A DNA stretch of 64,000 bases from Lentilactobacillus diolivorans DSM 14421 (GCF_001434255.1 NZ_AZEY01000090.1:219792-283791); one strand, 5' to 3'. Shown: positions 18,757 to 29,073, counted from the first letter of the stretch. The notes: generated by a model from the letters alone, not told the origin. Program-made: numbers and translations.

Positions 18757-21414
18757 ATGACAAAAAAATTATTATTAATTGATGGCAATAGTGTTGCCTT
18801 CAAAGCATTTTACGCGTTATATAATTCCTTGGATCGATTTACTAATTCATCCGGATTACACACCAGTGCAATCTATGGGTTTAATCGGATGTTGGAAAAA
18901 GTATTAGAAGCTGAGCAGCCAACTGATGTTTTGGTTGCCTTCGATGCTGGCAAAACAACCTTTCGAACAAAAATGTATTCTGATTATAAGGGCGGTCGGG
19001 CAAAAACACCAAGCGAGCTTTCTGAACAATTTCCGTTTATTCGAGAATTGGTAAAAGCAAGGGGCATCACCAGTTATGAGTTACCTGACTATGAAGCCGA
19101 CGATATTATTGGGACATTGGCTAAACAGGCTGAGGATGCAGGTGATTATCAGGTGGTGATTGTGACCGGTGATCGTGATCTAACTCAATTAACCTCTGAT
19201 AAAACAACTGTTCAAGTTTCCAAAAAAGGCGTTACCGAACTGGAGTCTTATACGCCAACACACATTAAAGAAAAGCTTGGGATTACACCTGCTCAAATTA
19301 TTGACATGAAGGGACTTCAAGGAGACAATTCCGACAATTATCCCGGTGTTGAAAAAGTTGGTGAAAAAACTGCCCTCAAATTAGTTCAAAAGTACGGGTC
19401 AATTGATCAATTATATAAAAATATTGATGATGTATCCGGTAAGAAACTAAAAGAGCATTTAATTAACGATCAGGATAAAGCGGAACGTGCACGAACACTT
19501 GCAACAATTAAGCGTGATGCACCGGTGACTGTTTCACTTAAGGATTTGAATTATAATGGCGACGATCTTGAAAAATTGACAGACTTTTATGAGCGAATGG
19601 GATTTAAGTCGTTTTTAGCCAAATTAGCCGTAGATGATGATTCGCCTCATGAAGATGACTATACGGCGATTAAATATCAGATTCTCACGAAGAAAAATAT
19701 GCCATCTTTACATCAATTTTCTGATGAAGTTTCTTTTTATTTAGAAATGTCTGAAGAAAATTACCACACGTCACCAATTATCGGTTTTGCGATTGGTCAG
19801 GGTGATCATTGGTTTGCAACTAATGATGTTGCATTATTGAAATCAACCGTCATTAATCAAATTCTAGGTGGTTCGGCGGTTAAGAAAAATGTTTTTGATG
19901 CTAAACGTACTTACGTTGGCCTTTATCGTGAAGGGATTCAGTTAGTAAATGTTGATTTTGATATGTTGTTAGTTTCCTATTTGCTAAATACAACTAATAA
20001 TAGCAATGATGTTGGGACAGTTGCCAGGCTTCACGGCTTTCAGAATATCAAGACTGACGAGGAAGTCTTTGGTAAGGGTGCCAAACGGAAAATTGATGTC
20101 AATACGCCAGAATTTATGAGTCACATGGTTCATAAAGCTAAAGCGATCGATCAATTGCATGATACAATGTTTGATCAACTGGAAAAGCATAACCAGTCAA
20201 AATTGTATTGGGATATTGAAATTAAAATTGCAATTGTTTTAGCTAAAATGGAAATTGCGGGAATCAAGGTTAACCCGACCCGATTGGAAGAAATGGGCAG
20301 CAAGATGACCGAACGACTTAGTGAAATTGAACAAACCATTTTTCAAGAAGCTGGTGAAGAGTTTAATATCGGTTCACCCAAACAATTAGGGCAGATTCTA
20401 TTTGAAAAAATGCGGCTGCCAGTCATCAAAAAGACTAAGACGGGTTATTCAACGGCTGTTGGGGTGCTTGAAAAATTAGCACCTGAAGCGCCGATTGTTC
20501 AACATGTTTTGGACTATCGTCAAATTTCAAAATTGCTATCAACCTATATTGATGGGTTACTTAAAGTGATTCATAAAGATGATTCCAAAGTCCACACACG
20601 ATATTTACAAACGTTAACACAGACTGGGCGTTTATCATCTGTTGACCCTAATTTACAGAACATACCAATCCGAACTGAGGAAGGCCGGATGATTAGGCAG
20701 GCATTTGTGCCATCACATCCCGGCTGGCAAATTTTTTCATCTGATTATTCACAAATTGAATTGCGGGTATTGGCCTCGATTACCGGTGACAAAAATATGC
20801 AGGAAGCCTTTAAAGAAGGCGAAGATATTCATGCAACGACGGCAAGAAGAATTTTTGGGCTCTCTTCCAACGAAGAAGTAACCCCTAACTTGAGGCGTCA
20901 GGCCAAAGCGGTAAACTTTGGAATTGTTTATGGAATTAGTGATTTTGGGCTGGCTCAAAATACTGGAATTACCCGGAAGCAGGCTCATCAGTTTATTCAA
21001 CGATATTTTGAGGAATATCCGGGAGTTAAAAAATATACTGAAGATATTGTTGAGTTTGCAAAGAACCACGGCTTTGTTGAAACAATTGCTCATAGACGTC
21101 GTTATTTACCGGACATTAATTCAAAGAACTTTAATTTACGTTCGTTTGCACAGCGAACAGCGATGAATACGCCAATTCAGGGAAGTGCCGCCGACATTAT
21201 TAAGATTGCAATGATCAACATGGACAAAGCTTTAAAAGATATGAAGACGACCATGTTGCTTCAAGTTCACGATGAATTAATTTTTGAAGTACCGGATGAT
21301 GAATTAGAAACTGTGAAAGAGTTAATCCCCAAAGTCATGGATGACGCAATTACTTTAAATGTCCCGTTAAAAGTTGATCGCCACTGGGGAAAGACATGGT
21401 ATGATGCCAAATAA
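18757..21414 (+). CDS. polA: DNA polymerase I
   Basis: Family A polymerase of 885 residues for Okazaki-fragment processing and repair. The N-terminal 5'-3' exonuclease domain (about 1-290) has LLIDGNSVAFKAFYAL, YEADDIIGTLA, GDRDLTQL and QGDNSDNYPGV. The polymerase domain shows motif A (SDYSQIELRVLA), motif B (RRQAKAVNFGIVYG) and motif C (LQVHDELIFE). The central 3'-5' exonuclease-like domain (about 300-470) lacks the Asp-x-Glu metal ligands, reading SFYLEMSEEN at the equivalent place, so proofreading is probably absent, as in Bacillus-type PolA. A TAAAAT lies upstream as a possible -10. Confidence 0.96.
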   Translation: MTKKLLLIDGNSVAFKAFYALYNSLDRFTNSSGLHTSAIYGFNRMLEKVLEAEQPTDVLVAFDAGKTTFRTKMYSDYKGGRAKTPSELSEQFPFIRELVKARGITSYELPDYEADDIIGTLAKQAEDAGDYQVVIVTGDRDLTQLTSDKTTVQVSKKGVTELESYTPTHIKEKLGITPAQIIDMKGLQGDNSDNYPGVEKVGEKTALKLVQKYGSIDQLYKNIDDVSGKKLKEHLINDQDKAERARTLATIKRDAPVTVSLKDLNYNGDDLEKLTDFYERMGFKSFLAKLAVDDDSPHEDDYTAIKYQILTKKNMPSLHQFSDEVSFYLEMSEENYHTSPIIGFAIGQGDHWFATNDVALLKSTVINQILGGSAVKKNVFDAKRTYVGLYREGIQLVNVDFDMLLVSYLLNTTNNSNDVGTVARLHGFQNIKTDEEVFGKGAKRKIDVNTPEFMSHMVHKAKAIDQLHDTMFDQLEKHNQSKLYWDIEIKIAIVLAKMEIAGIKVNPTRLEEMGSKMTERLSEIEQTIFQEAGEEFNIGSPKQLGQILFEKMRLPVIKKTKTGYSTAVGVLEKLAPEAPIVQHVLDYRQISKLLSTYIDGLLKVIHKDDSKVHTRYLQTLTQTGRLSSVDPNLQNIPIRTEEGRMIRQAFVPSHPGWQIFSSDYSQIELRVLASITGDKNMQEAFKEGEDIHATTARRIFGLSSNEEVTPNLRRQAKAVNFGIVYGISDFGLAQNTGITRKQAHQFIQRYFEEYPGVKKYTEDIVEFAKNHGFVETIAHRRRYLPDINSKNFNLRSFAQRTAMNTPIQGSAADIIKIAMINMDKALKDMKTTMLLQVHDELIFEVPDDELETVKELIPKVMDDAITLNVPLKVDRHWGKTWYDAK

Positions 21415-21679
21415 TTGATTAAAAAGGTGACAGACAAAAGATAGTTGATTCTGGGAATCTGATTATAATATCATAACCGGTTTGAGACTAGCTGATCAGT
21501 TTAATCAATTGTTTGCCGCCTATTTCAATTTATTGTTAATTAGATGTTAAAGAATTGAAGCTGAGACAATATTTAAATTTGTTTTAACTTTAATTAATCG
21601 CATGATCTACTTTTCCTGAATCATAAAATAAACCAGGCGCGGTTATCTAACCGCACCAATGTTACATGGAGAGATAAAA
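21415..21679 (+). promoter_or_regulatory. polA-mutM intergenic leader with hairpin
   Basis: No gene is seen. A perfect 7-bp stem GCGGTTA-TC-TAACCGC lies at 21639-21654, 25 bp before the mutM start, with no T-run after it, so it is more likely a 5' UTR structure than a terminator. A TATAAT lies near 21465. Confidence 0.45.
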
Positions 21680-22522
21680 ATGCCAGAATTACCAGAAGTA
21701 GAGACAGTTCGGCGTGGGTTAACGGATTTAGTAGCCGGATGTCGGATAAAATCAGTTGAAGTTCGCTATCAAAAAATGATTAATTTGTCAGCCGATGATT
21801 TTAATAAAGCCTTGGTAGGCCGAACAATTGACAAAATTGACCGCCGTGGAAAATATTTGCTGATTAGAATCAGTGGTGGTTTGACAATTGTTTCTCATTT
21901 GAGAATGGAAGGAAAATATGATGTTGAACCTGAGGGGACACCCGTTGGAAAACACACTCATGTGATATTTCATTTAATGGATGGTCGTCAGCTGCGTTAC
22001 AATGATACGCGTAAGTTTGGTCGAATGAATTTAGTGGATACTGGTAACGAAATGACTGTCGCCGGCTTAAAAACCATTGGGCCAGAGCCGACTGAGAGTG
22101 ACTTGAAGTTGGACTACATGGTCAAAATTTTTGGAAAAAGTCGAAAAGTGATTAAACCTTTTTTATTGGATCAAAGTAACATTGCAGGGCTGGGGAATAT
22201 CTATGCTGATGAAGTTTTGTGGATGAGCAAAATTCATCCGGAGCAACCCGCTAATACGTTATCATTAGATGAAATTAAGATACTCAGAAAAAATATTATT
22301 AACGAAATTCAGAAGGCAATTGCCGGTCATGGCACGACTGTTCATTCATACTCTAATGCATATGGTGAAGCTGGAAGCTTTCAGAATCAGTTAAGTGTAT
22401 ACGGTCGAGAAGGCCAGCCCTGCTTACGGTGTGGAACACCAATCGTTAAAATTAAGTTAGCTCAGCGTGGCACTCATTTTTGCCCAGCTTGTCAAATTGT
22501 TCATGGTGATAAAGATGACTAA
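21680..22522 (+). CDS. mutM: Formamidopyrimidine-DNA glycosylase
   Basis: Bifunctional DNA glycosylase/AP lyase of 280 residues that removes oxidised purines. The mature N-terminus must be PELPEVETVRRGL, with Pro2 as nucleophile and Glu3 catalytic, so the start is the ATG at 21680 after TGGAGAG, not the earlier in-frame ATG at 21659. SGHGTT-like motif (AGHGTTVHSYSNAYG) and the C-terminal zinc finger CLRCG...CPACQ are present. It overlaps coaE by 8 bp. Confidence 0.97.
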   Translation: MPELPEVETVRRGLTDLVAGCRIKSVEVRYQKMINLSADDFNKALVGRTIDKIDRRGKYLLIRISGGLTIVSHLRMEGKYDVEPEGTPVGKHTHVIFHLMDGRQLRYNDTRKFGRMNLVDTGNEMTVAGLKTIGPEPTESDLKLDYMVKIFGKSRKVIKPFLLDQSNIAGLGNIYADEVLWMSKIHPEQPANTLSLDEIKILRKNIINEIQKAIAGHGTTVHSYSNAYGEAGSFQNQLSVYGREGQPCLRCGTPIVKIKLAQRGTHFCPACQIVHGDKDD

Positions 22523-23105
22523 AATTATTGGCTTGACCGGGGGGATTGCCACCGGAAAATCAGTTATCAGCAACTATTTAAAGCAAAAGAACATTCCTAT
22601 TATTGACGCAGACCAAATCACTCATCAGGTTGAGAAGCGTGGGCAAAGCGGTTTTGATGCAATTGTGAGTCATTTTGGGGGTCAAATTCTTGATGAAACC
22701 GGTGAAATTGATCGTCAGCGTCTTGCCCGGATTGTATTTTCGGATTCAAAATCATTAAAACAATTAGTTAGAATCATTGATCCGCACATTCGCAGTGCTA
22801 TATTTCAACAAGTTTCAATGCATTTACAAGCGCAGTTGGTGGTCATTGATGCACCAACATTATTCGAAAATGGTTATATCCATCTTGTTGATGAAGTGGT
22901 TGTTGTATACTGTGATTCAGTAACGCAATTGCATCGTTTAATGAAACGCAATAGACTAAGTATTAGTGAGGCAAATGCTCGGATTAAAAACCAGTGGCCA
23001 CTTCAAATTAAATGTAACTTAGCAAATACGATTATGTATAATTCTGGAACAATTAAAGAAACTCTGATTCAAGTTGATCAGTGGTTAGCAAACGAAATAG
23101 ATTAG
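22515..23105 (+). CDS. coaE: Dephospho-CoA kinase
   Basis: P-loop kinase of 196 residues that carries out the last step of coenzyme A synthesis. The P-loop [11 protein letters not shown] is at about 6-16, DADQITHQV near 33, and [11 protein letters not shown] near 110-120. I chose the ATG at 22515 so that the P-loop is near the N-terminus; the longer in-frame extension runs inside mutM. The overlap with mutM implies translational coupling; the mutM-coaE pair is common in Firmicutes. Confidence 0.95.
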   Translation: MTKIIGLTGGIATGKSVISNYLKQKNIPIIDADQITHQVEKRGQSGFDAIVSHFGGQILDETGEIDRQRLARIVFSDSKSLKQLVRIIDPHIRSAIFQQVSMHLQAQLVVIDAPTLFENGYIHLVDEVVVVYCDSVTQLHRLMKRNRLSISEANARIKNQWPLQIKCNLANTIMYNSGTIKETLIQVDQWLANEID

Positions 23106-23119
23106 GTGAGGTGAAAGCC

Positions 23120-23611
23120 ATGCAATGCCCTCATTGTGGATACAATGGCTCAAAAGTTGTGGATAGTCGGCCAACGGATGACGGTCGAGTTATTCGACGC
23201 CGTAGGGAATGTGAACGCTGCGGGTTTCGATTTACGACTTTTGAAAGAGTGGAGGTAACACCTTTACTTGTAATTAAGAAGAATGGTAATCGGGAAGAAT
23301 TTAACCGCGAGAAGCTTCTCAGGGGAATTGTTCGTTCTGCAGAGAAGCGACCAGTTTCCATGAATGCAATTACGGATTTGGTCGATCATGTTGAGAATCG
23401 GTTAAGATCTTTGGGTGAAAATGAAGTGACTAGTCAACAAATTGGCGAATATGTCATGGAAGATTTAGCTAATCTCGATGAAATTGCGTATATCCGATTT
23501 GCAAGTGTGTATCGGCAATTTAAGGATATGTCAGTCTTTTACAAAGAATTAAAAGAAATTATGGAAAAGGATAGGAAGAAGAATTCTGAACACGGTCAGG
23601 GGGAAAAATAA
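23120..23611 (+). CDS. nrdR: Ribonucleotide reductase repressor NrdR
   Basis: Zinc-ribbon/ATP-cone regulator of 163 residues. The zinc ribbon is MQCPHCG...CERCGFRF within residues 1-36, and the ATP cone spans about 46-136 ([16 protein letters not shown]). NrdR represses nrd operons when dATP is bound. The start is the ATG at 23120 after GGTGAGGTG, as the family always begins MxCP. Its stop overlaps dnaB by one base (TAATG). Confidence 0.97.
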   Translation: MQCPHCGYNGSKVVDSRPTDDGRVIRRRRECERCGFRFTTFERVEVTPLLVIKKNGNREEFNREKLLRGIVRSAEKRPVSMNAITDLVDHVENRLRSLGENEVTSQQIGEYVMEDLANLDEIAYIRFASVYRQFKDMSVFYKELKEIMEKDRKKNSEHGQGEK

Positions 23612-24996
23612 TGGCTCAACCTATGCAAAAATTAACTCCTGATACTAAGTTTTTGATGATAAATACGAGTATAAATACGGAATTGGACCATAATATCCTC
23701 ACCAACTTGTACTTACCAATTATCGGTGAACAAGCACTTGTTCTTTATGAGTTATTATGGTCGTTAAGTTTGGATGATAATAACCGACTCAAGCTGCATA
23801 AGCATTACGAGCTACAGAGTATGTTAAATATGGGAACAAGTGAAATAAGTGACAGTCGTAAAAGGCTTGAAGCTGTTAATCTGCTAGCTAGTCTAGTTTC
23901 AAAAAAGGCGCCTGAATCGTTAGTATATGCGTTACAGAAACCATTATCTGCTACAGAATTTTTAAAAACTGATATTTTGTCAATTTTGTTACTTGGCAAA
24001 GTTGGTGATGACACCTACCAACAGATCGTCTCAAGGCTTGTGATTCCACACCCTGATCTAGGTGAGGTTACAAATGTGTCGGCTAGTTTATTAGATGTTT
24101 TTCAGATTCCAAAAAATTTAATTAAAAATATTCCTGGTACAGTTAATGATGCCAAAAGAGCCGTTAATCAAAATAGTCAGTCAGTTAAAATGAGTCAACT
24201 TGAGCCGAATCGGTCAAGTTTTGATTTTGAACTGTTGTTGGAAATGCTTGACAATTCGTATGTTGACTTAATTAGTGTCAAAGCTGCCAGAAATTTAATT
24301 TTATCAGAACATCTATTATATGGTATTGATGAGATTGAAATGTCAAAACTCATTCAGCGGGCGACTAACTTGAGTACGGATCAGCTAAATGAAAAACAGC
24401 TGAAGTTTCTGATTGCTAATGATTTTAAGCAAGCGTCAATTAAACCACAACCAGTAAACAAACCAGTTGCTTCTGAGTCAGCTTTGTCGGCAGACAACCA
24501 ACGCGTCAATCAAAAAACGCAACAGTTGATCAAAATTTGTCAAACGACTGCCCCAATGGTTTTTTTAGAGCAAATTAAAAAGCAGAAAGACGGTATTGTT
24601 ACCGAGGGCGAACAACGGGTTCTTCGTGATCTTATTAATTATCGAAAGTTTTCAAACGAGGTCATCAACATGATGGTTTATACAATTTTGGTGACTGAGA
24701 AACAATCAACTTTAATTAAAGCTCTTACTGTTACAATTGCCGATAATTGGGCTCAACATCACGTCGTAGATGCTGCGAGTGCAATTGCTTATCTTCAAAA
24801 GCGCGGCGATGATAAGAAAAAGATGGCTGGCAAACGTTATAATAATTCTCGACGTATTAATGTTAAGGAAACCTTACCGGATTGGGCAAAAGAACAACCA
24901 CAAAAAAAATCAAGCCAGCCGGCTCAAACCAAGATATCTCAAGCTGAAAAGAAGGCAATCCAAGAGAAATTGGCGAAATTCAGAAAGCAAAAGTAG
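23611..24996 (+). CDS. dnaB: Replication initiation protein DnaB (helicase loader)
   Basis: Firmicute DnaB protein of 461 residues, not the DnaB helicase of Gram-negatives. It joins DnaD and DnaI to load the replicative helicase at oriC. Two DnaB/DnaD-type domains are separated by a linker; the second (about 305-390) holds the YRKFSNEVINMMVYTIL motif typical of the DnaD domain. The tail is very basic and Gln/Lys-rich. It is translationally coupled to nrdR and precedes dnaI, the standard order. Confidence 0.92.
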   Translation: MAQPMQKLTPDTKFLMINTSINTELDHNILTNLYLPIIGEQALVLYELLWSLSLDDNNRLKLHKHYELQSMLNMGTSEISDSRKRLEAVNLLASLVSKKAPESLVYALQKPLSATEFLKTDILSILLLGKVGDDTYQQIVSRLVIPHPDLGEVTNVSASLLDVFQIPKNLIKNIPGTVNDAKRAVNQNSQSVKMSQLEPNRSSFDFELLLEMLDNSYVDLISVKAARNLILSEHLLYGIDEIEMSKLIQRATNLSTDQLNEKQLKFLIANDFKQASIKPQPVNKPVASESALSADNQRVNQKTQQLIKICQTTAPMVFLEQIKKQKDGIVTEGEQRVLRDLINYRKFSNEVINMMVYTILVTEKQSTLIKALTVTIADNWAQHHVVDAASAIAYLQKRGDDKKKMAGKRYNNSRRINVKETLPDWAKEQPQKKSSQPAQTKISQAEKKAIQEKLAKFRKQK

Positions 24997-25006
24997 GTGA
25001 TAAGTT

Positions 25007-25957
25007 GTGGAAAGCGTTAGTGATTATATTAAGCAGTTAATGAAAGGGCAAAACTTCAAAGGAAACAACTTTAATGAAGGATTCAAAATGATTATTGGCG
25101 AGATAAAAAAAGATCCAGAAATTAAGCGTTTTCTTAAAGAACACCAAAGTGATTTGGCGGACAATGCCGTTGAACGTTCAGCTGCAAAGCTTTATGAATA
25201 TGTTAACGTTAAGCATCAGGTTGCCGAAAACAAGCGGTCATTCGCCCCTGGCTACTTACCTCAATTGGTTGTAAACGATCACTTGATCGATGTTTCTTAT
25301 GCAGCTTCGCCAAGGGTGATTGCAAAGCAAAAAGCTGAAGCGCTATCAAGACGGGTGACCACGATTTCAATGCCCAAAGATATTAGGGATGCAACGATTG
25401 ATCAAGTTGATACACCTGATGACAATCCGTCTAGATTAAATATCGTGAACTTGGCACTTGATTTTATGAATAACCTCGCAGCACATAAACAGGAATTCTT
25501 TCCAGGACTATACATTTATGGTCCATTTGGAGTAGGAAAAACATTTTTGATTGGTGCAATTGCTAATGAATTAGCCAAGCGTGATATTCAAACGACACTG
25601 GTTCATTTCCCAAGTTTAGCGGTTGAAATGAAATCAGCAATTAATACCAATTCAGTGAATGATAAAATTGATGTCATCAAAAAGTCACCAGTATTAATGA
25701 TCGATGATATCGGTGCTGATGCCATGTCTTCATGGATCAGAGATGAAGTCTTGGGGGTTATCCTTGAGTATCGGATGCAGCAACAATTACCAACGTTTTT
25801 TACGTCTAATTTTTCAATGGCACAGCTTGAGCAGGAACATTTACGGATCAATAATCGTGGTGATGATGAGCCTCTAAAAGCCAAGCGAATCATGGAAAGG
25901 GTTCGATTCCTTTCACGCGAAGTTGAAATGACTGGCGAAAACCGTCGCCCCAAATGA
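25007..25957 (+). CDS. dnaI: Primosomal protein DnaI
   Basis: AAA+ helicase loader of 316 residues. The N-terminal domain (about 1-120) binds the helicase, and the ATPase domain carries Walker A IYGPFGVGKTFL (about 167-178) and Walker B VLMIDDIGADAM (about 227-238). The start is GTG after AGTAGGTGAT. The nrdR-dnaB-dnaI order is conserved in Bacilli. Confidence 0.94.
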   Translation: MESVSDYIKQLMKGQNFKGNNFNEGFKMIIGEIKKDPEIKRFLKEHQSDLADNAVERSAAKLYEYVNVKHQVAENKRSFAPGYLPQLVVNDHLIDVSYAASPRVIAKQKAEALSRRVTTISMPKDIRDATIDQVDTPDDNPSRLNIVNLALDFMNNLAAHKQEFFPGLYIYGPFGVGKTFLIGAIANELAKRDIQTTLVHFPSLAVEMKSAINTNSVNDKIDVIKKSPVLMIDDIGADAMSSWIRDEVLGVILEYRMQQQLPTFFTSNFSMAQLEQEHLRINNRGDDEPLKAKRIMERVRFLSREVEMTGENRRPK

Positions 25958-25976
25958 ATCCTTTTTGTAATTTTAA

Positions 25977-26005
25977 TTGACATTATAAAAAAGGCATTCT
26001 ATACT
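25977..26005 (+). promoter_or_regulatory. Promoter of the thrS T-box transcript
   Basis: TTGACA at 25977-25982 and TATACT at 26000-26005 with a 17-bp spacer, just upstream of the T-box Stem I. Confidence 0.85.
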
Positions 26006-26013
26006 TATAGCCA

Positions 26014-26262
26014 ATGAAACAAAGAGACATGATAATTATTTCTCATCACAGGGAGAATGGCTCTAGCCTGGAAGGCCGTTTGTTTAGAAAGTAATTATTA
26101 CCACTCTTTGAAGATGGATTGCGGAAATGCTATCCCGGTCGGGTACCGTTAATAACCACTTGAGAGCTTTTTGCGAACCATTGTGTTCACAGAAATCCAA
26201 ATTGGGTGGAACCGCGCTAATTGCGTCCCTGGTGTACTTTGTACATCAGGGACTTTTTTGTG
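26014..26262 (+). promoter_or_regulatory. Threonine T-box leader of thrS
   Basis: Stem I is closed by CAAAGAG (about 26020) and CTCTTTG (26104-26110). The specifier is ACC at 26100-26102, a threonine codon followed by A. The conserved T-box sequence GGGTGGAACCGCG lies at 26204-26216, and the terminator with GTCCCTGGTGTAC and GTACATCAGGGAC plus a T-run ends near 26260. Uncharged tRNA-Thr should promote antitermination. Confidence 0.95.
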
Positions 26263-26292
26263 GTTCTAAAAATAAAAAAGGAGCTAATAGCT

Positions 26293-28236
26293 ATGTCACA
26301 ACTTTCATTTGAATTTCCAGATAACAGTGTTAAACAATTTGATGATGGGATCACTGCTGAAGATATTGCCAAATCAATTTCAATTAGTTTAGGTAAAAAG
26401 GCCGTTGCTGGTAAGGTAGATGGCAAACTTGTCAACAATCAGGAGCCATTACATAAGGGTGGTAAGATTGAAATTATCACTGGTGACAGTCAAGATGGAT
26501 TGAGTGTTTTACGGGAAACAGCTGCTCAAATATTAAAAATGGCCATCGCTAACGATTTTAAAAATATTCAATTTGGCGAGAGTGAAGCTGATGAGGATGG
26601 TTTCTTCGTTGATACTGATAAACCCGAGACTCAAATTAGTGTTGATCAATTGTCAGATCTAAGCAAATCTATGGAAAAAATCATTAAACAGGATTTGCCA
26701 ATTAAAGTGGTTGAGCTCAGCCAAGCCGACGCACTAAAATTAGTCGATGGTGATGCTTATCAGGCTGAATTAATTAAAGAAAACACCATTGACGGAAAAG
26801 TTAAATTTTATGAAATTGGCGATTTCAAGTCAATTGCTGAAGGTGCTGTCCTGGCTTCAACTGGTAAAGTAAAAATCTTTAAATTGCTTTCTGTCGCCGG
26901 TGCCTATTGGCAGGGAAAATCGTCTAATCCAATGCTTCAGCGGATTTATGCGACTGCTTTTAATAAACAAAAAGAACTTGATGCCGACTTAGCAAAACGT
27001 AAAGAAGCTCACGAACGTGACCATCGAGTTATTGGTAATGAACTTGATCTATTCTTCGTTGATCCCAAAGTTGGTGCCGGTCTTCCATACTGGATGCCAA
27101 ATGGTGCCACGATTAGAAGAACAATCGAACGTTACATCGTTGATAAGGAAGTTGCCCATGGTTACCAACACGTTTACACACCAGTCTTAGCTAACCTCGA
27201 TTTATATAAGCAATCAGGCCACTGGGCTCATTATCGCGAAGATATGTTCCCACCAATGGACATGGGTGATGGTGAAATGCTTGAATTACGTCCAATGAAT
27301 TGCCCGAGCCATATTCAAATTTACAATCATCATATTCGTTCATATCGTGAGTTGCCTTTAAGAATTGCTGAACTTGGTATGATGCACCGTTACGAAAAAT
27401 CAGGTGCATTGAGTGGTCTTCAACGAGTTCGTGAAATGACTTTGAATGATGGTCATACATTTGTTGCTCTTGATCAGATTCAAGAAGAGTTCCAACGCAT
27501 TTTGAAGTTGATGGTTGAAGTTTATAATGACTTCGATATTAAAGATTATAAATTCCGACTTAGTTATCGTGATCCGGAGAATACTGAGAAATACTTTGAT
27601 GACGATGAAATGTGGAACAAGGCACAAAAAATGTTGAAAGGTGCAATGGATGAACTTGGTTTGGACTACGTTGAAGCTGAAGGTGAAGCTGCTTTCTACG
27701 GTCCAAAGCTTGATGTTCAAACTAAAACGGCACTTGGAAATGAAGAAACGTTATCAACAATTCAATTAGACTTTATGCTGCCAGAACGATTTGACCTTCA
27801 CTATGTTGGTGAAGATGGGAAGCAACATCGTCCAGTGATGATTCACAGAGGACTTGTTTCGACAATGGAACGATTTGTTGCTTACTTAACTGAGATTTAT
27901 AAGGGTGCTTTCCCAACATGGTTGGCACCACATCAAGTTAAAATTATCCCAGTTAGCCAAGACAAGCATGGTGATTACGCTAACAAAATTAACGATCAAC
28001 TTCGTCAATTGAAGATTCGTTCATCTGTCGATACCCGTGCAGAAAAGATGGGATATCTCATTAGAGATGCACAAACCCATAAGATTCCGTACACATTAGT
28101 CGTTGGTGATGAAGAAGTTAATGGTAATAGTGTTTCTGTTCGTCGATATGGTGAAAAGAATACTGAATCCGAATCACTTGACGGTTTCGTTAATGAGATT
28201 CAAAAGGATATTGCTTCATATTCAAGAAACGAATAA
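26293..28236 (+). CDS. thrS: Threonine-tRNA ligase
   Basis: Class II aminoacyl-tRNA synthetase of 647 residues. The N-terminal TGS domain (1-60) is followed by the editing domain, and the catalytic core shows [14 protein letters not shown], class II motif 2 ([28 protein letters not shown]) and motif 3 ([16 protein letters not shown]). The anticodon-binding domain occupies about 545-640. I place the start at the ATG at 26293 after AAAAAGGAG; the longer in-frame extension begins inside the T-box terminator. Expression is controlled by the T-box. Confidence 0.98.
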   Translation: MSQLSFEFPDNSVKQFDDGITAEDIAKSISISLGKKAVAGKVDGKLVNNQEPLHKGGKIEIITGDSQDGLSVLRETAAQILKMAIANDFKNIQFGESEADEDGFFVDTDKPETQISVDQLSDLSKSMEKIIKQDLPIKVVELSQADALKLVDGDAYQAELIKENTIDGKVKFYEIGDFKSIAEGAVLASTGKVKIFKLLSVAGAYWQGKSSNPMLQRIYATAFNKQKELDADLAKRKEAHERDHRVIGNELDLFFVDPKVGAGLPYWMPNGATIRRTIERYIVDKEVAHGYQHVYTPVLANLDLYKQSGHWAHYREDMFPPMDMGDGEMLELRPMNCPSHIQIYNHHIRSYRELPLRIAELGMMHRYEKSGALSGLQRVREMTLNDGHTFVALDQIQEEFQRILKLMVEVYNDFDIKDYKFRLSYRDPENTEKYFDDDEMWNKAQKMLKGAMDELGLDYVEAEGEAAFYGPKLDVQTKTALGNEETLSTIQLDFMLPERFDLHYVGEDGKQHRPVMIHRGLVSTMERFVAYLTEIYKGAFPTWLAPHQVKIIPVSQDKHGDYANKINDQLRQLKIRSSVDTRAEKMGYLIRDAQTHKIPYTLVVGDEEVNGNSVSVRRYGEKNTESESLDGFVNEIQKDIASYSRNE

Positions 28237-28316
28237 TAAATTGACTAACTTATCACTTATCGCAAATGATTTGATTATGAATTTGGGGGCACCTTATTAG
28301 TTTTGATGGCTTAATA

Positions 28317-28345
28317 TTGACACCCTATCTAATTCATGCTAAGAT
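28317..28345 (+). promoter_or_regulatory. Promoter of the infC-rpmI-rplT operon
   Basis: TTGACA at 28317-28322, 17-bp spacer, TAAGAT at 28340-28345. Confidence 0.85.
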
Positions 28346-28351
28346 ATAAAA

Positions 28352-28484
28352 GTTGTTAAATGAAAGCAGAAGCAACCCGCTTCTCGCCTTAGTGAACTGA
28401 TTCGCTGGGCACGATATCGAGTAAGAGCTTAATTGTTTAAGTTCTTTAATTGAGGCGGGCACAATTCTGTGCCTGTCTTTTTTC
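28352..28484 (+). promoter_or_regulatory. Leader with attenuator upstream of infC (L20-type autoregulation)
   Basis: About 130 nt of untranslated RNA ending in the terminator hairpin GGCGGGCACA-ATTCT-GTGCCTGTC with T6 (28454-28483). An alternative complement, CCCGCTTCTCGCC, occurs early in the leader and could form an antiterminator. Position and layout match the ribosomal protein L20 leader of Firmicutes, in which excess L20 causes termination. Confidence 0.8.
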
Positions 28485-28516
28485 TGCTTTTTTAAAATAT
28501 TTGGAGGTGGAGTACC

Positions 28517-29038
28517 ATAGCAAAAGATATGATGGTTAATAGTGGAATCCGCGCACGTGAAGTCCGTTTGATTGGTGCTAATGGTGATCAGCTTGGTGTT
28601 AAATCTAAAAGTGAAGCACTTCGTTTAGCTGAAGATGCTGACTTGGATCTTGTCCTTGTTGCTCCTAAAGCTAAACCACCAGTTGCAAAGATTCTTGATT
28701 ATGGGAAGTATCGTTTCGAACTACAAAAGAAGGAACGTGAATCTCGTAAGAAACAAAAAGTCATCAGTGTCAAAGAAGTTCGATTAAGCCCAACAATTGA
28801 TGTTAATGATTTTAACACTAAATTGAAAAATGCTAAGAAATTCTTGGCTAAGGGTGAAAAGGTTCGAGTTTCAATTCGATTTAAGGGTCGGGCCATTACT
28901 CATAAAGAGATTGGTCGTAAAGTTCTTGAACGAATGGCCGACGAAACAGCTGACGTTGCAACCGTAACGCAACGTCCAAAGATGGACGGAAGAAGTATGT
29001 TCTTAATGCTTTCGCCTAATGAATCAGATAAAAAATAA
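28517..29038 (+). CDS. infC: Translation initiation factor IF-3
   Basis: IF-3 of 173 residues: N-domain [15 protein letters not shown] (about 6-20), linker rich in Lys/Arg/Glu, and C-domain with [20 protein letters not shown] propose the start as the ATA at 28517, because GGAGGTGG ends 6 bp before it. The ATG at 28529 lies 21 bp from that ribosome site. Start codons of infC are rare codons (AUU, AUA, AUC) in many bacteria, which lets IF-3 control its own translation. The resulting N-terminus is IAKDMMVN, matching lactobacillus IF-3 proteins as I recall them. Confidence 0.94.
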   Translation: MAKDMMVNSGIRAREVRLIGANGDQLGVKSKSEALRLAEDADLDLVLVAPKAKPPVAKILDYGKYRFELQKKERESRKKQKVISVKEVRLSPTIDVNDFNTKLKNAKKFLAKGEKVRVSIRFKGRAITHKEIGRKVLERMADETADVATVTQRPKMDGRSMFLMLSPNESDKK

Positions 29039-29073
29039 TTAGTCGTTAAAATACTTGAGGAGGATCATTACTA

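Noticed and set aside
26221-26292. Longer N-terminus for thrS
   Set aside because: The extension begins inside the T-box terminator hairpin; the ATG at 26293 has a clear AAGGAG and gives the normal TGS start.
27191-27720. Minus-strand frames inside thrS
   Set aside because: They lie antisense to conserved catalytic motifs and have no initiation signals.
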